Positions 30,207 to 37,941 of a stretch of 64,000 bases of DNA are shown piece after piece. Position numbers and translations under genes: made by a program. Under the pieces are notes generated by a model. It was not told where the DNA came from. It was given only the letters and a program-made list of their open reading frames with translations, and did not search any database. Source of the stretch: Burkholderiaceae bacterium 26 (lineage in GTDB: Bacteria; Pseudomonadota; Gammaproteobacteria; Burkholderiales; Burkholderiaceae); the NCBI GenBank assembly GCA_000955795.1, contig JYOB01000008.1, forward strand, positions 268,056 through 332,055, given 5' to 3'. Numbering within the stretch: position 1 is the stretch's first letter; each line of letters opens with the position of its first letter.

Positions 30207-31727
30207 ATGGCCATCGATTACCTCAAGAAAATCCTGACTGCGAAGGTCTATGACGTCGCGGTGGAAACCGAGCTGAAGTTCGCGCCAAACCTGTCGGCGC
30301 GCACGGGCAACCGCGTCTACCTCAAGCGCGAGGATGACCAGCCGGTGTTCTCGTTCAAGCTGCGCGGCGCCTACAACAAGATGGCCTCGCTCACGCCGGC
30401 CGAGCGCAAGCGCGGGGTGATTACGGCATCGGCGGGCAACCACGCGCAAGGCGTGGCTTTCAGCGCGGCCCGGATGGAATGCAAGGCCGTGATCTGCATG
30501 CCGGTGACGACGCCGCAGCTCAAGATCGACGGCGTGCGCTCCCGCGGCGGCGAATGGGTCGATGTCGTGCTGCACGGCGAGAGCTATTCCGACGCGTACA
30601 ACCACGCCGCCAAGCTGCAGGAAAAGCACGGCTACACCTTCGTGCACCCGTTCGACGATCCCGACGTGATTGCCGGCCAGGGCACCATCGCCATGGAAAT
30701 CCTGCGCCAGCATCCGCAGCCCCTGCATGCCATCTTCTGCTCGATCGGCGGCGGCGGGCTTATCTCGGGCGTTGCGGCCTACGTGAAGGCCGTGCGGCCG
30801 GACGTCAAGGTCATCGGCGTGCAGAGCGTGGATTCCGACGCGATGGCGCGTTCGGTAGCCGCTGGCAAGCGCGTCGAACTGAAGGAAGTGGGCCTGTTTG
30901 CCGACGGCACCGCGGTGAAGCTGGTGGGCAAGGAAACCTTCCGCATCACGCGCGAGCTGGTCGACGAAATCATCACCGTGGATACGGATGCCATCTGCGC
31001 GGCGCTGAAAGACGTGTTCCAGGACACCCGCAGCCTGCTGGAGCCGTCGGGCGCGCTGGCGCTGGCTGGCCTCAAGCAGTATGCCGAGACGCACAAGCTG
31101 AAGAACGAATCGCTGGTGGCCGTGGCCAGTGGCGCGAACATGAACTTCGACCGCCTGCGCTTCGTGGCCGAACGCGCCGAAGTGGGCGAGGCGCGTGAAG
31201 CCGTGTTTGCCGTGACGATTCCGGAAGAGCGCGGCAGCTTCAAGCGCTTCTGCGAGCTGGTCGGCTGGTCGCGCAACGTGACGGAGTTCAACTACCGCAT
31301 TGCCAGCAAGGACGCAGCGCATATCTTCGTGGGTGTGCAAATCGCGTCGCGCGCAGAGGGCGACAAGATTGCAGAGAACTTCCGCAAGCACGGTTTTCCG
31401 ACGCTGGACCTGTCCAACGACGAACTTGCCAAGCAGCACATCCGCTACATGGTGGGCGGGCGTTCGCCGCTGGCGGAGAACGAGCATCTCTATCGTTTCG
31501 AGTTTCCCGAGCGGCCCGGCGCGCTGATGAAGTTCCTATCGAGCATGAGCCCGAACTGGAACATCAGCCTGTTCCACTACCGCAATCAAGGCGCGGATTC
31601 GAGCAACATCCTCGTCGGCATCCAGGTACCGAAGAACGAGAAGCGCGAGTTCAAGGCGTTCCTAGCCACGCTGGGCTATACCTATTGGGACGAAAGCGAG
31701 AACCCCGTCTACAGCCTGTTTTTGTAA
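30207..31727 (+). CDS. ilvA: threonine ammonia-lyase, biosynthetic
   Basis: A 506-aa PLP enzyme that deaminates threonine to 2-oxobutanoate, the first step to isoleucine. The PLP lysine is K51 in [10 protein letters not shown] and the phosphate-binding glycine loop GGGGL is at about 181-185. The C-terminal ~180 residues form two ACT-like allosteric domains ([23 protein letters not shown] and [17 protein letters not shown]), as in the feedback-inhibited biosynthetic form rather than catabolic TdcB. The start at 30207 ([10 protein letters not shown]) matches the family; the frame is open from 30162. Its stop TAA overlaps the queF start ATG by one base. Confidence 0.96.
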   Translation: MAIDYLKKILTAKVYDVAVETELKFAPNLSARTGNRVYLKREDDQPVFSFKLRGAYNKMASLTPAERKRGVITASAGNHAQGVAFSAARMECKAVICMPVTTPQLKIDGVRSRGGEWVDVVLHGESYSDAYNHAAKLQEKHGYTFVHPFDDPDVIAGQGTIAMEILRQHPQPLHAIFCSIGGGGLISGVAAYVKAVRPDVKVIGVQSVDSDAMARSVAAGKRVELKEVGLFADGTAVKLVGKETFRITRELVDEIITVDTDAICAALKDVFQDTRSLLEPSGALALAGLKQYAETHKLKNESLVAVASGANMNFDRLRFVAERAEVGEAREAVFAVTIPEERGSFKRFCELVGWSRNVTEFNYRIASKDAAHIFVGVQIASRAEGDKIAENFRKHGFPTLDLSNDELAKQHIRYMVGGRSPLAENEHLYRFEFPERPGALMKFLSSMSPNWNISLFHYRNQGADSSNILVGIQVPKNEKREFKAFLATLGYTYWDESENPVYSLFL

Positions 31728-32563
31728 TGAGCAACCAACCCGAACACTCGCCGCTGGGCAAGACCTCCGCGTACAAGACGGAGTACGACCCGAGCCTGCT
31801 GTTTCCGATTCCGCGCCAGGGCAAGCGCGACGAGATCGGCCTCGCCGCCGGCACGCCCCTGCCCTTCTTCGGCGTCGACCTCTGGAACCTGTACGAATTG
31901 TCGTGGCTGAACCTGCGCGGCAAGCCGCAGGTGGCGCTCGGCACCGTGATCGTGCCGGCGGATTCGCCCAACATCGTTGAATCGAAGTCGTTCAAGCTGT
32001 ATCTGAATTCGTTCAACCAGACGAAGGTGGCGTCGCACGAAGCGCTGCAGCAGTTGATCCACCACGATCTGTCGGAAGCCTGCGGCGCGCCAGTGCAGGT
32101 GCGTATCGTCCCCCCGGAGGAATTTTCCCGGCAGAAAATGGGCGAACTCGATGGCCTGCTGCTCGATCGCCTTGACATCGAAACCGACGTCTACCAGCCC
32201 ACGCCCGAGCTGCTGCATGCCGATGAGGAAGAAAGCCCGGTGGAAGAAACGCTGGTGTCGCACCTGCTGAAGTCCAATTGCCTTGTAACGGGCCAGCCGG
32301 ACTGGGGCAGCGTGCAAATCCGCTATGTGGGTGCGCCGATCAATCAGGAAGGGCTGCTCAAGTACCTGATCTCGTTCCGCGAGCACAACGAGTTTCACGA
32401 GCAATGCGTGGAGCGAATCTTTACCGACATCCTGCGCCAGTGCCGGCCGGTCAAGCTAGCCGTGTATGCGCGCTACACGCGGCGCGGCGGGCTCGACATC
32501 AATCCGTTCCGCACAAACTACAACACACCGTGGCCGGATAACCTGCGGAATGCGCGTCAGTAA
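31727..32563 (+). CDS. queF: NADPH-dependent 7-cyano-7-deazaguanine reductase
   Basis: A 278-aa long-form (YqcD-type) QueF that reduces preQ0 to preQ1 in queuosine synthesis. The QueF motif ESKSFKLY is at residues 85-92 in the first T-fold half. The catalytic C185 ([11 protein letters not shown], with D192) is in the second half, and [14 protein letters not shown] carries the substrate Glu. The start overlaps the ilvA stop by one base (TAATG), indicating coupling, although the two pathways are unrelated. A strong terminator lies 27 bases after the stop. Confidence 0.96.
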   Translation: MSNQPEHSPLGKTSAYKTEYDPSLLFPIPRQGKRDEIGLAAGTPLPFFGVDLWNLYELSWLNLRGKPQVALGTVIVPADSPNIVESKSFKLYLNSFNQTKVASHEALQQLIHHDLSEACGAPVQVRIVPPEEFSRQKMGELDGLLLDRLDIETDVYQPTPELLHADEEESPVEETLVSHLLKSNCLVTGQPDWGSVQIRYVGAPINQEGLLKYLISFREHNEFHEQCVERIFTDILRQCRPVKLAVYARYTRRGGLDINPFRTNYNTPWPDNLRNARQ

Positions 32564-32589
32564 GCGCTGACACTGCACAAGCCACGCAC

Positions 32590-32611
32590 GGCGCCTTCGG
32601 GCGCCTTTTTT
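32590..32611 (+). terminator. rho-independent terminator of ilvA-queF
   Basis: The stem GGCGCC / GGCGCC closes a stable TTCG tetraloop and is followed by six T residues. Confidence 0.9.
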
Positions 32612-32696
32612 CTTGCCTGAGCGATCCACCAAACGGGCATTTCGGCCTCGTCCGTTTTGTGGACGCCTGCGCCCTGTCGTTTCACGCGCGCTCGCC

Positions 32697-32702
32697 TATA
32701 GT
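32697..32702 (+). promoter_or_regulatory. -10 box upstream of the FapF-like gene
   Basis: TATAGT (five of six consensus matches) lies 85 bases before the start. The -35 at 17 bases (CTGTCG) is weak, so activator help is possible. Confidence 0.4.
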
Positions 32703-32787
32703 GGTATCCGCAGTACGCCACCCGGGGGAATCGTGAAGCGTCCGTCCGCTGTTTGCGGGCCGGACACTCTCGACGGGGGACATTGCC

Positions 32788-34110
32788 ATGACGAAAACGC
32801 CATGGAAGCCGCAACGTGGGTCAACCCACGCGGTTACGTGCGCATGCCTGCTGCTCTGCGGCGGGCCGGTTCTCGCGCAGACCAACGAGCCGGTGGACGA
32901 CAAGCCACCCAGCCTGGAAGTGCTGCAGCGCGAGCTTGCCGATACGCAGGCGCGCCTGCAGGAACTCAAGCGCTCGATCCAGCAACAGGAAACGCACTTG
33001 CGGCGCATGCGGCGCGCGCTCGGCATGAGCGAGGGCAAACTCGACACCGTGCGCGGTGCCGGTGCTCCTGGCGCTGCAGGCGACGCATCGCAAATTGCAC
33101 AGAACGACCAGCCAGGCACCATGCCTGTGGGCAAACCGCCGGAGCCGCCTGACCGGCCGCCACGCATCGCGCAGATCTTCGACGAGCCCAGCGCGCTCAC
33201 ACCGCCGGGCAAGGTGGTCGTCGAGCCGTCATTGCAGATGGCGTATTCGTCGTCCGACCGCGTGGCGCTGGTGGGCTACACCATCATCCCCGCGCTGCTG
33301 ATCGGGCTGATCGACGTACGGCAGGTCAAAACGACCACGCTCACCGGCACGGTTGCGTTGCGTTACGGCCTGGCGCGGCGCTGGGAACTGGAAGCGCGCG
33401 TGCCCTATGTCTACAGCGCCAGCGACACCGTCAGCCGCGAACTGTTCACCGGCACGGCGACAGACAACGCATTCAGCTCGCACGGGCGCGGCATTGGCGA
33501 TGTGGAACTGACCGCGCGCTACCAGATCAATGCGGGCGGCGTCGACAAGCCGTTCTACATCGGCTGGCTGCGCTTCAAGACGCGCACCGGCAAGGATCCG
33601 TTTGACGTCACCACCGATTGCGTGACGCGCTGCGTAAGCAATACCACGGGTACCGGCCTGCCTCTGCAGCAGCCCACGGGCTCGGGCTTCTTCGCCGTTC
33701 AGCCGGGGCTGACGTGGCTGTTCCCGACAGACCCGGCCGTGTTCTTCGGCAGCATCAGCTACCTGCACAACTTCGAGCGCAAGGACGTGAGCCTGAACCT
33801 GGTGGACGGTTCGAAACAGTTCCTGGGCAACGTGAAGGCCGGCGACATCATCGGCCTGAACTTCGGCATGGGGCTGGCGCTGAACGAGAAGGCATCGTTC
33901 TCGATTGGCTACGACCAGAGCATCATCGCGCCCACCAAGCAGAACGGCCAGCGCGTGCCGGGCTCGGTGCGGACGATTCTGGGGACGTTGCTGGTCGGCT
34001 ATTCGTACCGCCTCTCGCCCAAGATGTCGCTGAACCTGTCGGTGGGGGCAGGCTTGACGCGCGACACGCCGGACCTGACCGTCACGCTTCGCCTGCCGAT
34101 CCAGTTCTAG
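32788..34110 (+). CDS. FapF-like outer-membrane beta-barrel with N-terminal coiled coil
   Basis: This 440-aa exported protein has a signal peptide (residues ~1-30, ending PVLA-Q). A periplasmic coiled coil (about 43-79, SLEVLQRELADTQARLQELK) is followed by an Ala/Pro-rich linker to about 130. The rest is a ~300-residue region of alternating beta strands ending in VTLRLPIQF with a terminal Phe, typical of outer-membrane barrels. Coiled coil plus barrel of this size is the architecture of FapF, the trimeric export channel of Pseudomonas functional amyloid. The C39 peptidase and low-complexity exported proteins encoded next door support this. The gene converges with them, with a single base between stop codons. 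Automatic annotation might only say transporter or hypothetical. Sequence identity to FapF cannot be measured here. Confidence 0.72.
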   Translation: MTKTPWKPQRGSTHAVTCACLLLCGGPVLAQTNEPVDDKPPSLEVLQRELADTQARLQELKRSIQQQETHLRRMRRALGMSEGKLDTVRGAGAPGAAGDASQIAQNDQPGTMPVGKPPEPPDRPPRIAQIFDEPSALTPPGKVVVEPSLQMAYSSSDRVALVGYTIIPALLIGLIDVRQVKTTTLTGTVALRYGLARRWELEARVPYVYSASDTVSRELFTGTATDNAFSSHGRGIGDVELTARYQINAGGVDKPFYIGWLRFKTRTGKDPFDVTTDCVTRCVSNTTGTGLPLQQPTGSGFFAVQPGLTWLFPTDPAVFFGSISYLHNFERKDVSLNLVDGSKQFLGNVKAGDIIGLNFGMGLALNEKASFSIGYDQSIIAPTKQNGQRVPGSVRTILGTLLVGYSYRLSPKMSLNLSVGAGLTRDTPDLTVTLRLPIQF

Positions 34111-34111
34111 C

Positions 34112-34645
34112 TCAGTGCAGCATGGTGACGACGTTGGCCAACGCGCCTTGTAGCACGTTGGCCAGATTCATCTGACGGAATTGCGGCAGGCTGTTGACCG
34201 CCGCATTGATGGTCGTCACCGCCTGCAGCGTCTGGTTGTTCAGGCTGTTCTGGATGACCGTGGCCGCCGTTGCCGCGCCCGCGGTCACATCGGGCGGTGC
34301 GACATTGTTGGGGCCGTTCTGCACGAGGTTGACCGTGTTGACCACCGAGGCCAATTGCTGCGCCTGGGTGGCCGTCATGCGTGCCACATCCGGAATGTTG
34401 ACCGATGCGCTTGCCACCAGATCGCCGTTGACGTAGACCGCCCGGTCGATGCCGAACGAGATGTGCAGCCCTGCGAGCGAGGGCACATCAAACCCGCCGC
34501 GCATGTCGTCGAGCTTGTCTTCGGACACGGCGCGCCACGCATGGACGGGATTGTTATCCATGCCATCCATGCCGGCAGCAAACGCATGCCCGGCCGCAGC
34601 CAGCGCGAACCACCCGGCCCACGCCATCTTGCCAAACCGCTTCAT
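34112..34645 (-). CDS. small exported protein with double-glycine processing motif (Fap-like locus)
   Basis: A 177-aa protein with a Sec signal (about residues 1-24, GWFALAAAGHAFAA). After it comes VSEDKLDDMRGG at residues 40-51, which fits the double-glycine leader consensus L/V(-12)-S(-11)...L(-7)..M(-4).GG. The predicted mature part begins FDVPSLAGLHISFG and ends in an Ala/Asn/Gln-rich segment (TVIQNSLNNQTLQAVTTINAAVNSL). The start at 34645 has AGGAGGG eight bases upstream, excluding the longer frame to 34918. The C39 peptidase gene lies 43 bases upstream on the same strand, so this protein is a plausible substrate. It is last of the minus-strand set; its function could be minor fibril subunit or chaperone (inference). 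Confidence 0.75.
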   Translation of the reverse strand: MKRFGKMAWAGWFALAAAGHAFAAGMDGMDNNPVHAWRAVSEDKLDDMRGGFDVPSLAGLHISFGIDRAVYVNGDLVASASVNIPDVARMTATQAQQLASVVNTVNLVQNGPNNVAPPDVTAGAATAATVIQNSLNNQTLQAVTTINAAVNSLPQFRQMNLANVLQGALANVVTMLH

Positions 34646-34688
34646 GATGCCCTCCTGCCGGACTACCGGACTGCCATGCAGACGATGC

Positions 34689-35372
34689 TCAGAAATCGGA
34701 CGGACCGTGCTTGGGAACGACGATGTTTCCCAAGCCACTGCGGTCCATGCCCTCCTCCAGCGGCGCACGCGGTGCCACGCGCCAATCCGATGCGGCGTTG
34801 AACGTCGCCCCCGCCTCGCGGTTGTGGACGACGAACAGCAAATGGTTGTCCCACATGCTCTCGAAACTCGCACGCGGGATCGCACGCGTGCCCATGGCCG
34901 GATCGCCCACCAGCACACGCCCCTCCTGCACGCCCTTGACCACCACGAAGTGGTGATAGCCGTTTTCGGTCAACAGCACGATGGCCGGCAAGTGGGCGTC
35001 CTTCAACGCATCCAGCGGCTGCTCGAAACCATCGGCCTCAAAGCCTACAGACGCCAGATAGCGTTTGATGTCGAGCAGCGAAAACCCTTCTCGCCGGATC
35101 TTCTCCTGGTTGCCATGCTCGTACATGGCCTGGAACACGGTCTGCTCGCTCACCGGATAGCCGTACTGATACGTAAGCAGCGTCGCCACCGCGGCCGACC
35201 CGCAACTGAAGTCGAAACGCTGATGCACGGTACGCAGATAGCGCGCGGCCTTCATGCTCGTCACGGGCACGGCATACGTGCCGCCGCCCGTGCCGAGCAT
35301 GTCGATCGCGCCCGCCAACGCGGGCCCGCACATCAGTGCCATCAGCATTGCACCGCACGTCTTGCGCATCAT
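34689..35372 (-). CDS. periplasmic C39-family cysteine peptidase (FapD-like)
   Basis: A 227-aa protein with a signal peptide and a single C39 domain. Q51-x5-C57 (QRFDFSCGSAAVATLL) supplies the oxyanion Gln and catalytic Cys. H141 (GYHHFVVVKG) and D158 (LVGDPAMGTR) complete the papain-like triad. There is no ABC transporter attached, unlike bacteriocin exporters, so it acts alone in the periplasm, as FapD of the functional-amyloid system does. A second ATG at 35369 has better spacing from AAGGA and could be the true start; GTG at 35384 is less likely. It lies 16 bases after one small double-glycine protein gene and 43 before the other, which makes those two proteins its likely substrates. Confidence 0.88.
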   Translation of the reverse strand: MMRKTCGAMLMALMCGPALAGAIDMLGTGGGTYAVPVTSMKAARYLRTVHQRFDFSCGSAAVATLLTYQYGYPVSEQTVFQAMYEHGNQEKIRREGFSLLDIKRYLASVGFEADGFEQPLDALKDAHLPAIVLLTENGYHHFVVVKGVQEGRVLVGDPAMGTRAIPRASFESMWDNHLLFVVHNREAGATFNAASDWRVAPRAPLEEGMDRSGLGNIVVPKHGPSDF

Positions 35373-35388
35373 TCCGTCCTTCACAAGC

Positions 35389-35823
35389 TCAAGGCCGGAA
35401 CTGCACGTTGACGATGGTGGCGTTCTGGATCAGCACGTTCGCTCCGCTGTTCTGGATGACCGTGGGGATCCCGCTGGCGTTGGCAAACGAGCCGTCGCGC
35501 ACGATGTTCGACCCCGTCGCCACATTCACGGCGGCGTTGTCGCTCACGGTGCCGGACAGGCGCGCGTCATTGACGGTCTGGTAGAGATCCTGCGTGCCGC
35601 CGCGATAGCTGTCGAGCCGATCTGCACCTACCGCATGACCGAACCCAGGCACCGACACGGCCGCGGCGACCGGGGGACGCACCGCTTCCGTATTGGCTGT
35701 CTGAGCACCGTCTGCGATTGACGCATCGTCCGCCGCCATCGCCGCTGCCGCTGGCCACACTGCCAGGCCGCATGCCAACCACCATGCCGCCCATCCTGCT
35801 GTGGTTCTTCTGTCGGATCGCAT
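35389..35823 (-). CDS. small exported protein with double-glycine motif and fibril-like C-terminus
   Basis: A 144-aa protein with a signal peptide (residues ~1-31, ending AAAAMA-A) and a spacer. It then has VGADRLDSYRGG at residues 65-76, matching the double-glycine leader pattern (hydrophobic at -12, -7 and -4, GG at -2/-1). The segment after GG ends in GIPTVIQNSGANVLIQNATIVNVQFRP in outline. Its QNSGxxxLxQ pattern is shared with the C-terminus of the neighbouring Gly-rich protein. The start at 35823 has AGGAG seven bases upstream. It lies between the Gly-rich gene (124 bp gap) and the C39 peptidase gene (16 bp), consistent with one transcript. I do not recognise it beyond its resemblance to Fap accessory or fibril proteins. 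Confidence 0.75.
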   Translation of the reverse strand: MRSDRRTTAGWAAWWLACGLAVWPAAAAMAADDASIADGAQTANTEAVRPPVAAAVSVPGFGHAVGADRLDSYRGGTQDLYQTVNDARLSGTVSDNAAVNVATGSNIVRDGSFANASGIPTVIQNSGANVLIQNATIVNVQFRP

Positions 35824-35947
35824 CGAATGTCTCCTATACGCTCCAACTGCGGGCCGGACCACGGATGCGGTCCGGCCCAGTCCACCGCCATGCGCGCAAC
35901 GTCACCGCACGCGCAGCGGCACTTCCCCGCTCACACCCGATGTCGGC

Positions 35948-37237
35948 TCAATGGCCGACATTCAGGTTGGCCTGCACGTTGACGCTTTGTTGGACGAGAG
36001 ATGCGAAGCCGCTATTCTGGTTCGCAATCATCACCCCGGCAGCGGACTGGCCGACACTGGTCATGGCGTTGGACATGTTGAACGTGCCTGCGTCCACCAT
36101 GACCGTACCGCCTGCACCGCCGGTGCCACCCACCGCACCGTTGCCGACACCGCCATTGCCCACGCCGCCTGCACCGCCGGCCGCACCGACTGCACCCACA
36201 GCGCCATTGCCCGCCGTGGACGATGCTGCGCCGTTGGTCGCGCTGCCGTTGGTCGCGCTGCCGCCTGCGCCGCCATTGCCTGCCACGTTGGTAGCTGCAC
36301 CGCCAGCGCCTGCCCCGCCACCCGTGCTGGTGCCGGTGGCACTGCTCGAGCCCGTGCCCGCACCAGCGGACGCCGTTGACGTACCGCTGGTGGTGGAGCC
36401 GCCAGCGCCGCCTGCACCGCCTGCCGAGGCACTGCCGCCACCCGTGGCTGCGCCGCTGCCGTGATGGCGGTTCGCATCGCCACCGCTGGCGCTGGACGTG
36501 CCGCCTGCCCCGCCGCCACCGCCGCCAGCTGCGCTCGTGCTGCCCGCTGCGCCGCCAAGGCCCGCGCCCAGACTGGCCGAGAGCGTGCCGGAGCTGCCGC
36601 CGTTACCGCCGCTGCCAGCACTGCCGCCCGCATCTCCGCCATTGCCGCCGTTGCCGGCCACTGCGCCGCCGTTGGTCGCGCTGCCATGCGTGACGCTGCC
36701 CGAGCTGCCGCCCGCGCCACCACTGCCACCTGCGCCGCCAGCGCCACCGTTGCCGCCAGCGCCTGTGCCGCCATAGCCGTATCCGCCACGCCCGCCCGCG
36801 CCGCCATTGGCCGAGCCGCCATTGTTGGTGGCGATATTGCCAATGCCTGACACGCTGATGTTGGTGACGGTGCCGTCCAGCTTCGAGACTGCAATTGCCT
36901 TGCTTGTGTTGAAGGAGTTGGTGAATGTTGCTGTTGCCATACCGCCGTTGTTGGCGGCGGCGGTGCCATAGCCGTCTGCGTTGGCCCAGCCGCTGTTGTC
37001 GCGGTTGCTGCCCTGGCTTTGGTTGTTGTGTTGATTCGAGTTATCGGTTGCCGTCGTGGTTGTGGTGGTTGCGGTGTTCGTCGTCGTGTCTGTGCTGGTG
37101 TTGGTTCTGTTGATAGTCGACGTATTGGTTTGGGTCTTGTCACCCGCACCGGACGCCGTGTTCCCGATGTCGGCCAATGCAACGCCAGAGACCCCCAATC
37201 CCATGGCGATCGCGGTGGCCAGTAAGGTCTTCTTCAT
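35948..37237 (-). CDS. exported Asn/Thr- and Gly-rich repeat protein, candidate fibril/surface polymer subunit
   Basis: The 429-aa protein has a signal peptide (MKKTLLATAIAMGLGVSGVALA). A Thr/Asn-rich spacer follows (about 24-75), then a conserved-looking region with NSFNTSKAIAVSKLDGTVTNISVSG (about 105-131). A long Gly/Ala/Ser/Asn stretch of GGAGG- and NGG-type repeats runs over about 138-380. The C-terminal segment is NMSNAMTSVGQSAAGVM...QNSGFASLVQQSVNVQANL. The C-terminal motif resembles the strand-turn pattern of curli- and Fap-type subunits and recurs in the small protein encoded downstream. The start at 37237 has GGAG at good spacing. A sigma-54 promoter lies about 100 bp upstream. It may be the main substrate of the FapF-like barrel. 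The Gly-rich middle recalls mycobacterial PGRS proteins only in composition. Confidence 0.78.
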   Translation of the reverse strand: MKKTLLATAIAMGLGVSGVALADIGNTASGAGDKTQTNTSTINRTNTSTDTTTNTATTTTTTATDNSNQHNNQSQGSNRDNSGWANADGYGTAAANNGGMATATFTNSFNTSKAIAVSKLDGTVTNISVSGIGNIATNNGGSANGGAGGRGGYGYGGTGAGGNGGAGGAGGSGGAGGSSGSVTHGSATNGGAVAGNGGNGGDAGGSAGSGGNGGSSGTLSASLGAGLGGAAGSTSAAGGGGGGAGGTSSASGGDANRHHGSGAATGGGSASAGGAGGAGGSTTSGTSTASAGAGTGSSSATGTSTGGGAGAGGAATNVAGNGGAGGSATNGSATNGAASSTAGNGAVGAVGAAGGAGGVGNGGVGNGAVGGTGGAGGTVMVDAGTFNMSNAMTSVGQSAAGVMIANQNSGFASLVQQSVNVQANLNVGH

Positions 37238-37941
37238 AACGCACTCCATAAAGGTGAGAGGGACGGCTGGAAACGCAGCCAGTAAGGCCGGCGCGCTCTG
37301 CCTGTGGGAAAAACATGACCCACCCCGGGGCGGCTCGTTTGCATAATCGGTGCCAACTTCCCGGCCCGCCCTACACAGGTGTTCTAAGCGTTTGAAAACG
37401 CGCAAGTTTCACAGCCACGCGCGTACATGGGCGCGCGCCGTGCCACGCAATCGTGTCGATACGTGCGACTTTTGGCGGCTGTTTGCGCCTTTTCGGTTGC
37501 GGCGCCGATACACCGTCGTGTCACGCATGGCGGCCATGGCGCGCATGACCTTCGCGCGAAGACGCAAACCACACGCATGCATGCGCGCAGCCACGATGTT
37601 TGAGACGAGCGATTGGCTGGGTGTTTCAGGCGTGATACATCGCCGCCTCGTCGTTCACATTGCGTGAGAGGTTGGTCGCCGACGGGTGAGCGTGCCGTGG
37701 CGCACGTCGCGTCGTATTGCGCACCTCGATGGCATGCACCTCGCAGGCACCCGGCCTTGCATGGCCGTTTGACTGCGAGTGCCCCCTATCAGCAAGACGC
37801 ACGCGGGAAACGTGTCTCGGTTTTTACCTCGGGCGTTGCCCAGGCAGGCGTACAAAGCTGCGCGCGGCAAGCATCGTCATGGCAACGAAAAGCCGCGCGC
37901 AACCGGTTGGCATTTCAGCGGCGAAACTGCAAGCTCCGGTT
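37238..37941. other. long intergenic region upstream of the Gly-rich gene
   Basis: About 700 bases without a supported gene. It holds the sigma-54 promoter at 37338-37355 and, beyond it, about 580 bases rich in GCGC, GCATGC and TGTTT tracts that could hold enhancer-binding-protein sites. Open frames here (for example 37350-37667 plus) lack ribosome sites and coding character. Confidence 0.6.
37338..37355 (-). promoter_or_regulatory. sigma-54 (RpoN) promoter of the Gly-rich/Fap-like operon
   Basis: The minus strand reads TGGCACCGATTATGCAAA. This gives TGGCAC at -24 and TGCA at -12 with the canonical spacing (GG to GC), and only the first T of TTGC replaced by A. Transcription would start near 37330, about 93 bases before the Gly-rich start. 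Confidence 0.75.

Noticed and set aside
36100..36830. Tandem-repeat-like DNA resembling a repeat array
   Set aside because: The periodicity is three-base, from Gly/Ala codons in a coding frame; there are no unit repeats with spacers, so it is not CRISPR or a satellite.
36061..37182. 373-codon frame on the minus strand overlapping the Gly-rich gene
   Set aside because: Another frame of the same GGN-repeat DNA; it lacks a signal peptide and ribosome site, while the chosen frame has both.
37350..37667. 105-codon plus-strand frame upstream of the acyl-CoA synthetase
   Set aside because: It crosses the sigma-54 promoter, has Arg/Met-rich random composition and no ribosome site.
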